Below are positions 56,256 through 64,000 of a stretch of DNA of 64,000 bases, one piece after another (positions within the stretch are counted from its first letter, which is position 1; the number at the start of each line of letters is the position of its first letter). The stretch lies in assembly GCF_010078385.1 (NCBI RefSeq), contig NZ_SIJC01000003.1, positions 248,001-312,000 of the forward strand, given 5' to 3'. This stretch comes from Chengkuizengella sediminis (GTDB taxonomy: Bacteria > Bacillota > Bacilli > Paenibacillales > KCTC-33759). The notes beneath the pieces are model-generated. The model worked only from the letters and a program-made list of their open reading frames with translations. It had not been told where the DNA came from and did not search any database. The position numbers were made by a program, and so were the translations under genes.

Positions 56256-59200
56256 GTGGGAATGAGAAAAGCTTCATTTAAACAGTTTTATAAGTATACG
56301 GCTTTATTTCTATCTATTATTTTAGTTTTCAACATGATTGGTGTTAGTGTTGCAAATGCGCAATCAAAACTAAACACAGAGGCAGAAAAGCAACAAAAAT
56401 CAGAAGTAGCAAATATAGGTGAAATCCCTAATAAACTACCAAAAGAAAAGCTAGAATTAACCAATAAAAGAACAAAATATTCTTCTCGTTACTTGAATCC
56501 AGATGGTAGCTTTACTGAGGAGATATTTTTGGAACCACAATTTTATCAAGATCCATCCGATAAAAAGTGGAAAAAAATTGATAATAAGTTAAAAGCCAAA
56601 GATAAAGATAAAAAGAAATATGAAAATACTGCAAATGACGTAAAGACTACATTTGCTAACGAATCTGGAAATAACGAGCTTGTTTCCGTTGAAAAAAAAG
56701 GAAAATCAATCTCTTTAATTCCAGTAAATGCAAAAAAAGCAAAAGGAAAATTAAAAGATAATGAAATTACGTATGAAGGAATTTATGACAACGTAGATAT
56801 TCGTTATCAACTAAATGGTAATGCAGTGAAAGAAGACATTATCCTGCATAATACACCTGTTGAAAATACGTTTACCTTCGAATTGAAATTAAAAGGTCTT
56901 AAAGCTGAAACAAATGAAAATGGAATGATTCTATTTACCGATAATAAAGGTGTAGAACAATTCTATTTGGAAAAACCTTATATGACAGATGCTAATGGAA
57001 AGTATTCTGATGATGTTACTCTTACCTTGAGAGAAGAAAAAGGGAAAACTTATGTAGATGTGATTGCAGACTCTGCATTTTTAGAGGATCCTGAAACACA
57101 ATATCCAGTTACAATTGACCCTACAATCAATGATTGGAATGTCATTCGTGATCTGTTTATTGCAAGTAATTTCCCTGATTCAGTCTATCCTAGTGAAACC
57201 TTTTTAACTACAGGTTATCATGGGTATTTCGGTGCAACTAGATCATTAGTTGAATTTGTTTTACCTGCTCTTCCAAGTGATAGCAGTATTCAAAACGCAT
57301 CATTTTTCGCTTACCAAGTAAAAAATGATAGTTCAACAGCTACTATAGATTTAGAACGTATCACAAGTGATTGGGATTCTTCAAATACGACTTGGAATTC
57401 ACAACCTTCTTTAGGAGGGGTTGAGGAGTTTACAGCTTCAACTAATACAGTCAATGAATATTGGGAATGGGAAATCACTCAATTAACAAAAGATTGGTAT
57501 AACGGTGTTCAAGAAAATTTCGGTTTTATGTTAATCCAATGGGGTGAAGAGGTACAATCACCATACCGTACTTTTAACTCTGTGAACAGCGGAAATATGA
57601 CACCTAGAATTTCAATTAACTATACAGTAGATCCAATCGGATATGAAGATTTCTGGAGTACTACAGAAGATGGTGTGAATCCTGCAAACGGAAACTTAGT
57701 TTTACCAGCAATAGATGTTTCCATTCCTGGACAAGGACTTAATGTAGATGTAACTCGCACGTACAACAGCCGAAAATCTTGGCATAAAGGGATGTTTGGT
57801 TACGGTTGGTGGAGTAATACTGAAGCGTTAATTGTTGATTCAGGAGAGGGTCCAATCACGCTAATTGACGGGGATAATACACGTCATATCTTCGGTCAAC
57901 AAATTGGCGGTGGATATATTACACCAGGTGGTTTATATGTTGATCTTGAAAAAAATCAGGATGGAACTTATACAATAACAAATGCAGATGGTACAAAAAC
58001 GAGTTTTAATACAAATGGAAAAATCAGTTCCATTGTTGATCCAAATGGCAATACGATTTCCTATGTATATGATGCAGCGGATAAACTAACCTCCATTCAA
58101 GACAATGCTGGACGTGTTACCACTTATGCTTATCATACGAATGGATTAGTATCTAGCATTACCGATCCAGCGAATCGTATCACAACATATGAGTATGATG
58201 CAGCAGATAACTTAATCGAAGTCATTGATCCTGCTGGTATAGCTACTATCATGACTTATGTTGCAGATCATAATCTTAAAACGGTCACAGATGGACGTAA
58301 TATTACAACTACGATCAATTATGATGAATCTGATCGTGTTGAAGATATTAATCGACCGATTACAATCAATGGTGCTGCTGAAACAAGCACAACTACGTTT
58401 GCTTATGATACTGCAAATACAGTAACTACTGTTATTGATGGTGAAGGAAATCGTGTAGATTATACGTATAATGCAAATGGTAATATAGTTCAAATATCAA
58501 GAAATCCATTAGATGCTCAGAATAAATCTGTTACTACTTTCTTTTATGATGATAATAACAACTTAACAAAAGTAGTTGATCCTAAAGCAAATCGTGCTGG
58601 AACGGGTGAAGCGTATGTATATACCTATGATGCAAATGGAAATATCACTTCCGTTCAGTTGCCTGAGGGTGAAACAGCTGCTTACACTTATGATCAACAG
58701 AACAATTTAATTGAAGAAAATAACTTTAATAATAACGTCTCTGAATTTGATTATGACAGTAACAATAACCAATTAGAATCATTTGATCCGTACCAACAGT
58801 CTGTCGCACAACGTTATGATGAATCTGGAAATTTAAGCTACATGACTCATCCTATGTCTGCAGCAAACAATTTAGTTCCTAATTCGAATCTTGAAAATGA
58901 CGAAAATAATGATAATTGGCCAGATCAATGGCAATCACTTATTGAAACTGGAAAAACAGCGACTATCCAATGGGAAAATGAATCCTTTGTTGGAAATAAA
59001 TCGATCAGTATTTCTGATCCAACAGGATGGACAGTTGTTCAATCAGAAGAAAGCTCATATAATCCAAATGAGAACTATGTGGTTAGCGGGTATATCAAAA
59101 CAGAAAATATTACTAATGAAGCTAAAATTAAAATTGATTTTTATAACAGCCAGAATGCTTGGTTAGGTCAAACATTCTCCTATGGCCTTAAAGGAACCCA

Positions 59201-61967
59201 TGATTGGACACGTATGCAAGCAGTCATTGATGATGTCCCTGCAAATACAGCCTATATCCGTGCCGGATTAGACTTTGGTCCTGGTACAGGTAAAGCTTAT
59301 TTTGATGGAATTCAGATAGAAAAAGGAACCATTCTAAGTGCATATAATCTTGTAGAAAATTCAAGTTTTGAAAAAGATACGAATGGTGATCATCTTCCTG
59401 ATAACTGGGAAACAAGCAATAATTTATCTGTCAATGATGTCCTTGATACAACAGAATCTTTAACAGGGAATACTTCATTTAGGATCACTGGAGAAATTGG
59501 AAATGATAAATTTATTAAACAAACGATTTCGGTTTCTGGTGATGCAAATACACCGTTCACTTTATCCGGTTGGTCTAAACAAATCGATATGGATTTATCA
59601 GGTTCATTTTACGGAATACAGATTGCCATTCACAATACAGATGGAACCATAGACTGGACAAACGCACACGATTTTGACAAGAAAGAAGAAGGATGGCAGC
59701 ATATTGCAGCTGAAGTAACACCTTCAAAATCATTTACATCTGTAGATGTGTATTATTACTATTTTGATCAAATCGGAACCGCTTGGTTTGATGCCATGCG
59801 ATTAGAAATGGGAGCATCACACACAACTTTCTCTTATGATAATCAAGGGAATCAGACAAGTGTAAGTAGTCCTTTAGGAGATTCAACTTCATTCCAATAT
59901 GATACTGTCGGTAATCAAACAAGTGTCACAAATGGACTAGGAAAGAATATGAATTTTGAATATGATGCTCGTAATTTATTAACTAAAGTGATTGATCCTA
60001 ACTTCAATGAAACCCTCTATGGTTATGATGAAGTAGGAAATCGTACAACCGTTACAGATGCTAAAAATCAAGGGACCCATTATCAATATAATGAATTTAA
60101 TCAGGTTTCTAGTATCATTAATCCTTTAAATCAAGTGACTCAGTTCGAATATAACCGTAATGGTGGACAAACAAAACTCACACATCCAAACGGTGACTCT
60201 ATTTCTTACGATTATAACGCGTTAAATCAACTCAATAAAATTATTTATAATGGTGTAGAAAAATGGAACTTTGCATATGATGCTAACGGTTATGTAACTT
60301 CTGAGACAGACGATAAAGGTAATACGACAACTTATAATTACGACAAGAACGGAAGTTTGATTCAAAAAGCTAAAGGATCAACAAACGTCATCGATTATGT
60401 TTATGATCAAATGAGAAATAAAACGTCATTCACGGCAAATGTTGGTACAGACCAATTTACAAATCAATTTGAATATAACAAACTTGATCAACTTACTGCA
60501 ATGAGTCTAAATAATAGCGAAATTGTTGAGTTTGTTTATGATGAAAGAGGAAATATTACTTCTACTATTCGTTCCAATGGTACGTATACTGCCTATGAAT
60601 ATGATGCTAACAATCGGTTAAAATCTTTAAGAAACTATAATGCAAATGGTGAAGTTTTATATCAATATGGTTATACGTATGATGCAAATGGGAATTGGAC
60701 AGGTGTTTCCACAAATCAAGGGAATATTTCGTATCAATATGATGATTTAAACCGTCTCGTTCAAGAAACATTATTAGATGGAACGAACATTGAATATCAA
60801 TACGACTCTGTAGGTAACAGAACTAAAAAAATCGTTACAAATGGTTCAGGCGAGTCAACAACCGATTATCTCTATGATGCAGGAAATCAGTTAATTGATG
60901 TAAATGGACAATCGTATAGTTATGATCAGAATGGGAACTTAACTAATAACGGTGATCAAATTTATGTATATAATGAAAATAATCGTCTTATCGAAGTAAA
61001 AGATGCTGGTGGAACCACAGTTGCTACCTTTGATTATGATAGCGAAGGAAAACGCACAACTATGACCACATCTACTGGAACAGTGAACTTCCATTATGAT
61101 GGAGATCAGGTCATTTATGAAACAGATGAGAATAATATTATAGTTGCCGAATACACTTGGGATGCACAAGGAAATCCTGTCACCATGACGAAAAATGGTG
61201 TAACTTACCATTATCATATCAATGGTCATGGGGATGTAACTTCACTAACAGATAGCAGCGGTAATATTGTTGCATCGTATGAGTACGATGCATGGGGGAA
61301 CATCCTATCTCAATCTGGTGCACTAGCGTCTGAAAACCCATATCGTTATGCAAGTTATCGTTATGATGAAGGAACTGGATTATATTACTTGATGGCACGT
61401 TATTACGATGCTGAAGATTCGCGATTCTTAACCAGAGACACGTTCCAAGGATTTGAAGATAATCCATTAAGTTTAAATCAATATTCATATGTGGAAAACA
61501 ACCCTATTATGTATGTCGATCCATCTGGACATTTTGCTATTCCTCTAGCTTATGCAGCTGTTTTAGCTTTTTTAGGTGCATGGTTGATTTATTATGCTAT
61601 TAAGTCACTTAATGCTGTGGGGAAATTAATAGATCAAAGTTTTGCTAGAGTAAAAACAAAACCAAGATATAGATCTAAATATGAGGTACATCATATAGTT
61701 GCACAAAAACACTGGAAGGCAGCACCATCAAGAAGCATATTGACTAAAGTCGGTCTTTCAGTTAATAGTTCTCAAAACTTAGTTAGTATTAAAACAGGGA
61801 TGCATAGAAGAACTCATTACTATTTATATTATGATACAGTTAATCTCATCATGAAGAAAGTCTACAACTATAAGTCCAGTTACAGTACAAACAGAAAAAA
61901 AGTAATAGCAGCTTTAGGCACAATTAAAGTATGGTTAAAAGCAAAAAGTGCAACCTCACCTTTTTAA
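56256..61967 (+). CDS. Secreted RHS/YD-repeat polymorphic toxin with AHH-type nuclease tip
   Basis: 1903 residues; GTG start after AAGGAG. Signal peptide 1-35. DNRLRE-like domain about 292-450, DUF6531-like region 474-560, YD repeats 590-870, two carbohydrate-binding-like modules (about 871-1030 and 1030-1185; NLVPNSNLEN and NLVENSSFEKD), more YD repeats to 1690, and the RHS core end YYLMARYYDAEDSRFLTRDT ... DPSGHFA (1761). The tip, 1762-1903, has a hydrophobic helix, then HHIVAQ (1812-1817) and TGMHRRTH (1847-1854): an HNH/ENDO VII AHH-like nuclease. It should be wrapped in the RHS shell and released by cleavage at contact with rivals. Wall-associated (WapA-like) delivery is inferred. Confidence 0.9.
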   Translation: MGMRKASFKQFYKYTALFLSIILVFNMIGVSVANAQSKLNTEAEKQQKSEVANIGEIPNKLPKEKLELTNKRTKYSSRYLNPDGSFTEEIFLEPQFYQDPSDKKWKKIDNKLKAKDKDKKKYENTANDVKTTFANESGNNELVSVEKKGKSISLIPVNAKKAKGKLKDNEITYEGIYDNVDIRYQLNGNAVKEDIILHNTPVENTFTFELKLKGLKAETNENGMILFTDNKGVEQFYLEKPYMTDANGKYSDDVTLTLREEKGKTYVDVIADSAFLEDPETQYPVTIDPTINDWNVIRDLFIASNFPDSVYPSETFLTTGYHGYFGATRSLVEFVLPALPSDSSIQNASFFAYQVKNDSSTATIDLERITSDWDSSNTTWNSQPSLGGVEEFTASTNTVNEYWEWEITQLTKDWYNGVQENFGFMLIQWGEEVQSPYRTFNSVNSGNMTPRISINYTVDPIGYEDFWSTTEDGVNPANGNLVLPAIDVSIPGQGLNVDVTRTYNSRKSWHKGMFGYGWWSNTEALIVDSGEGPITLIDGDNTRHIFGQQIGGGYITPGGLYVDLEKNQDGTYTITNADGTKTSFNTNGKISSIVDPNGNTISYVYDAADKLTSIQDNAGRVTTYAYHTNGLVSSITDPANRITTYEYDAADNLIEVIDPAGIATIMTYVADHNLKTVTDGRNITTTINYDESDRVEDINRPITINGAAETSTTTFAYDTANTVTTVIDGEGNRVDYTYNANGNIVQISRNPLDAQNKSVTTFFYDDNNNLTKVVDPKANRAGTGEAYVYTYDANGNITSVQLPEGETAAYTYDQQNNLIEENNFNNNVSEFDYDSNNNQLESFDPYQQSVAQRYDESGNLSYMTHPMSAANNLVPNSNLENDENNDNWPDQWQSLIETGKTATIQWENESFVGNKSISISDPTGWTVVQSEESSYNPNENYVVSGYIKTENITNEAKIKIDFYNSQNAWLGQTFSYGLKGTHDWTRMQAVIDDVPANTAYIRAGLDFGPGTGKAYFDGIQIEKGTILSAYNLVENSSFEKDTNGDHLPDNWETSNNLSVNDVLDTTESLTGNTSFRITGEIGNDKFIKQTISVSGDANTPFTLSGWSKQIDMDLSGSFYGIQIAIHNTDGTIDWTNAHDFDKKEEGWQHIAAEVTPSKSFTSVDVYYYYFDQIGTAWFDAMRLEMGASHTTFSYDNQGNQTSVSSPLGDSTSFQYDTVGNQTSVTNGLGKNMNFEYDARNLLTKVIDPNFNETLYGYDEVGNRTTVTDAKNQGTHYQYNEFNQVSSIINPLNQVTQFEYNRNGGQTKLTHPNGDSISYDYNALNQLNKIIYNGVEKWNFAYDANGYVTSETDDKGNTTTYNYDKNGSLIQKAKGSTNVIDYVYDQMRNKTSFTANVGTDQFTNQFEYNKLDQLTAMSLNNSEIVEFVYDERGNITSTIRSNGTYTAYEYDANNRLKSLRNYNANGEVLYQYGYTYDANGNWTGVSTNQGNISYQYDDLNRLVQETLLDGTNIEYQYDSVGNRTKKIVTNGSGESTTDYLYDAGNQLIDVNGQSYSYDQNGNLTNNGDQIYVYNENNRLIEVKDAGGTTVATFDYDSEGKRTTMTTSTGTVNFHYDGDQVIYETDENNIIVAEYTWDAQGNPVTMTKNGVTYHYHINGHGDVTSLTDSSGNIVASYEYDAWGNILSQSGALASENPYRYASYRYDEGTGLYYLMARYYDAEDSRFLTRDTFQGFEDNPLSLNQYSYVENNPIMYVDPSGHFAIPLAYAAVLAFLGAWLIYYAIKSLNAVGKLIDQSFARVKTKPRYRSKYEVHHIVAQKHWKAAPSRSILTKVGLSVNSSQNLVSIKTGMHRRTHYYLYYDTVNLIMKKVYNYKSSYSTNRKKVIAALGTIKVWLKAKSATSPF

Positions 61968-61978
61968 GGGAGTAAACG

Positions 61979-62029
61979 ATGTTTCAAATGGATAAAAAAA
62001 CAGAACTTTTAACTAAAACTCAAATTTAG
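61979..62029 (+). pseudogene. Truncated immunity-gene stub
   Basis: ATG TTT CAA ATG opens a 16-codon frame ending in TAG, 11 bases after the toxin stop with a GGGAG site. The intact gene at 62487 opens with the same MFQM and stands at the same distance from a toxin-tip end. Reads as the first codons of a lost cognate immunity gene. Confidence 0.65.
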
Positions 62030-62055
62030 ATTTAATTTATGCAACTATATTCCTT

Positions 62056-62090
62056 AAAGCCATCTACTGTTAAGTGAGTAGATGGCTTTT
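62056..62090 (+). terminator. Terminator behind the toxin gene and stub
   Basis: 13-bp perfect stem AAAGCCATCTACT/AGTAGATGGCTTT with an 8-base loop and TTTT overlapping the arm end. Confidence 0.8.
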
Positions 62091-62214
62091 CCTCAATCAT
62101 ATCTCTAGATGTCCTATTAAATCTTAAAAACAAAATTTGTAAGAATGATATATAATATTATTATATAAATTACTTAAATATATTGACATTGATTGTTCAT
62201 CACTTCTTGCAGGA

Positions 62215-62473
62215 ACAATAGATACTGAAACATAGTATGAGGGAATTTTAAGTGAGAAATGCAAGAGTCGCAACGAAAATTGTGTGATGTCGGTTTTCAA
62301 GTAAGGCTAAATTACTATTAAAGAAAGGTGCATAGATTGTATTATGAGACAGTTAATAAAATCATGAATAAAGGCTATAATAACTCCAATAACAATAAAA
62401 AACAAAAAAATGACTGAGTTCTAAATGAGATTAAAGTGTAGTTATTAGCAAAAAGTGCAACTTCACCATTTTA
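62215..62473 (+). pseudogene. Decayed orphan copy of the toxin tip
   Basis: Corresponds to the last third of the tip. After scattered matches (GTCGGTTTTCA; ATTAAAG..GG.TGCATAGA) one frame reads HRLYYETVNKIMNKGYNN, a stop, and then IKV-stop-LLAKSATSPF, to compare with YLYYDTVNLIMKKVYNYK and KVWLKAKSATSPF in the intact gene. It has frameshifts, stops and an internal deletion. GCAAAAAGTGCAAC and the MFQM start follow at the same spacing as in the main copy. Confidence 0.75.
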
Positions 62474-62486
62474 AGGAGAATAAATC

Positions 62487-63419
62487 ATGTTTCAAATGAA
62501 TTTGATAAAAAAATTAAAAACTTCTTATGAATTAAAATTATCTCCAGATAAAAAATTCTTATGTCATAACAATAGTAAAACGATTGTATATGACGTAAAT
62601 TCATTTAAAGAAGTTATTGTTTTAAACAAACCTTCAGATCCAGGCAGAATAAGATTTTCTCCAAATAGTGAGTATTTATTAATCAAAAAAACAACTGGCG
62701 GAATTTGGGTTTATAAGACGGATAACTTTCAGTTAGTGAAGGTCTTAAAATCAAATAAATCTTTTAAGTTCCTTGAAAGAGATTTTACTTTTACTCAAGA
62801 CAATGAAACGATTCTTGACACTCTGCAAATAAATCAAGAAGAGCAAATTGTAGCTATAAACATCAATTCTGGGGAAAAAATAATACTGACAGAATTAAAA
62901 TACAAAGACTCTATAATTAGTCACAACCATTACTCCAAAAAAGGTAATTTTCATTTATTTACATTAGATTATGTGAATGAAAAAGGATATAGAGTAAACA
63001 AAATGATTAAAGTTAAAGAACCAATTAATAAACAATCCATTGAGGTCATAAGTAATGAAGAAATTTTATACTGGGAATCGATTATCTTTAACTCAGTAGC
63101 AAATGCGTATATTCTGGTTATTAATTATGAAATCATCTTAGTTGACTCAAGCTTTAAAAATGTATTGAAGAAAGTAACTATTGTCGATCATGAATGTCAG
63201 GAAGCGACAGGATACTTTTATCACATCTATCTTTCGACTAATGGAAAATTCATTGCACTCACTTACAGTAATAGGATATTTATCTTAAGATTTGAGGATT
63301 TAGAAACCATATTCATTGAAGATGTTCCTTATGCATGTTTTGCTGAATTTAGTAACGATGATCAATATTTATTTATTGGCACTTGGGAAAACGGCTATGT
63401 TTTTGAAAACAATTTATAA
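62487..63419 (+). CDS. Putative beta-propeller immunity protein of the RHS toxin
   Basis: 310 residues, no signal peptide, so cytosolic as an immunity protein must be. WD40/YVTN-like blades: LSPDKKFLCHNNSKTIVYDV, FSPNSEYLLIKKTTGGIWVY, LSTNGKFIALTYSNRIFILR and FSNDDQYLFIGTWENGYVF. GGAG stands before the ATG. It lies right behind the decayed tip, not the intact one. Immunity is inferred from place and from the MFQM stub behind the intact toxin; propeller-type immunity proteins are known in polymorphic systems. A regulator or chaperone role is the alternative. Confidence 0.65.
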   Translation: MFQMNLIKKLKTSYELKLSPDKKFLCHNNSKTIVYDVNSFKEVIVLNKPSDPGRIRFSPNSEYLLIKKTTGGIWVYKTDNFQLVKVLKSNKSFKFLERDFTFTQDNETILDTLQINQEEQIVAININSGEKIILTELKYKDSIISHNHYSKKGNFHLFTLDYVNEKGYRVNKMIKVKEPINKQSIEVISNEEILYWESIIFNSVANAYILVINYEIILVDSSFKNVLKKVTIVDHECQEATGYFYHIYLSTNGKFIALTYSNRIFILRFEDLETIFIEDVPYACFAEFSNDDQYLFIGTWENGYVFENNL

Positions 63420-63420
63420 C

Positions 63421-63480
63421 ATGGCTCAAAGCAAATTTAAAGATGATCATTCAAGTGTTTTTCCAGTTGAAACTAAATAA
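63421..63480 (+). other. 19-codon frame after the immunity gene
   Basis: ATG GCT CAA ... to TAA, reading MAQSKFKDDHSSVFPVETK. No ribosome site of note. Perhaps a scrap of another immunity gene or nothing. Confidence 0.2.
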
Positions 63481-63491
63481 GAGTACATTAA

Positions 63492-63701
63492 ATGATTATA
63501 GGAACACTAATACTCATAGCAGGATTGATAGCTTAGGTTTTAAATATAATTTATTTATTAAAAGATGAACTTCCTGATGATAAAAATGGGTTCAAAGTTC
63601 TCAAAATTGCACTGTTCATCATTCTTTTTGAATCCACTTTTACTTACGGTACACTTCTTATCATCATTGCTGGCATTTTAATAATTAAAGGAGTATGGTA
63701 A
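63492..63701 (+). pseudogene. Small two-helix membrane protein gene broken by an in-frame TAG
   Basis: 70 codons from ATG to TAA, with TAG as codon 15. Before it: MIIGTLILIAGLIA. After it: VLNIIYLLKDELPDDKNGFK, then a second helix (TYGTLLIIIAGILIIKG). Both sides keep membrane character, so the frame was once, or still is, a gene of about 69 residues. Read-through or a single-base lesion are both possible. Confidence 0.55.
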
Positions 63702-63740
63702 GTCAATTGAATGGTCATTTTGGTTTGTATTTAATTAAAA

Positions 63741-63782
63741 AACAGCCGTTACAATGGATATGAATCATTTGTAATGGCTGTT
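63741..63782. terminator. Bidirectional terminator between converging genes
   Basis: 14-bp stem AACAGCCGTTACAA/TTGTAATGGCTGTT (one G-T pair), with A/T-rich flanks on both sides, placed between the plus-strand small membrane gene and the minus-strand gene at the edge. Confidence 0.75.
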
Positions 63783-63794
63783 CTATTTATGTAA

Positions 63795-64000
63795 TTAAAT
63801 TAAACTAACTACATTAATGATGTTATTTACTTTTACTTTAATCCTATGTTTACTTTTCTCATATGTAATGGTACCTAGTCCTATTCTGATTTGACTGATA
63901 GAACCTAGAGCATAAAACACATCATCTGTTAACGTTTTAAGGTACTCTTTTTGCCCTGACTCATCTAAACTTCCCCAATCGTTTTCTTCCATTTCTAAAA
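63795..64000 (-). CDS. Hypothetical protein, possibly 5'-truncated by the window edge
   Basis: 65 residues from an ATG at 63992, or longer: no stop lies between that ATG and the edge, and no ribosome site is visible before it. N-terminal part DWGSLDESGQKEYLKTLTDD is acidic and helical; the C-terminal part (IGLGTITYEKSKHRIKVKVN) is beta-like. Family not recognised. Small genes of this kind follow RHS toxins as spare immunity genes, which is only a guess here. Confidence 0.5.
   Translation of the reverse strand, partial: LEMEENDWGSLDESGQKEYLKTLTDDVFYALGSISQIRIGLGTITYEKSKHRIKVKVNNIINVVSLI

Noticed and set aside
57950-61300. Many near-repeats in the RHS gene
   Set aside because: They encode YD repeats in frame in one long gene; they are not an independent repeat element.
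62030-62214. Possible further coding remnant between the stub and the decayed tip
   Set aside because: Apart from the terminator no frame or match to the toxin or immunity gene could be made out by eye.

Overview
The window looks like chromosome of a low-GC, endospore-forming, flagellated Gram-positive of the Bacillales. Sporulation genes (spoIIID, spoIIQ-like, spoIID, spo0F), flhO/flhP, mbl, the 'long' SRP RNA next to dnaX, and the block spo0F-fba-murA-rho-rpmE match Bacillus/Paenibacillus synteny. The SLH-domain surface protein, CsaB pyruvyl transferase and DUF5693 protein beside tagA/tagO point towards a Paenibacillaceae-like genome; that placement is inference, since no rRNA or other taxonomic marker is present.

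Layout. 1-3764: 5' part of a large SLH surface protein, then about 0.6 kb without a gene. 4340-9425: wall-polymer operon (tagO, tagA, csaB, DUF5693), which should build and pyruvylate the polymer that SLH domains bind. 9434-18202: pgcA, fabZ, a CDP-alcohol phosphatidyltransferase, the small EpuA protein, flhP-flhO, mbl, spoIIID, spoIIQ-like and spoIID, all on the minus strand. 18457-22185 (plus strand): a five- or six-gene cluster around a glutathionylspermidine-synthase-like ATP-grasp ligase with YgiB-like, DUF350 and DUF4178 partners. 22648-26760: Vsr/DUF559-like nuclease, then recR-ebfC-dnaX. 27031-36442: sensor kinase, SRP RNA, spore lipoprotein, rpmE, rho, murA, fba, spo0F, pyrG with a CTP-type attenuator, rpoE. 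36896-44300: subtilisin-like protease, argS, DUF1934, speB, speE and a class A penicillin-binding protein. 44301-50839: accessory stretch with an IS110-type remnant, MerR regulator, SRPBCC lipoprotein, two paralogous secreted helical-repeat proteins, nagB-nagR with a DRE-like operator, and ywhD. 51070-56017: M1 metallopeptidase, membrane protein, two LysM-array proteins.

56256-64000 is the most unusual part: a secreted 1903-residue RHS/YD-repeat polymorphic toxin with an AHH-type HNH nuclease tip, a 16-codon stub of an immunity gene, a decayed second copy of the toxin tip, and then an intact beta-propeller-like gene that starts exactly like the stub. This resembles toxin-tip/immunity exchange caught in the DNA. 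A small membrane gene with an in-frame TAG follows.

No tRNA, rRNA, CRISPR array or intact transposon was seen. Function calls rest on motifs and synteny read by eye; no search was run.
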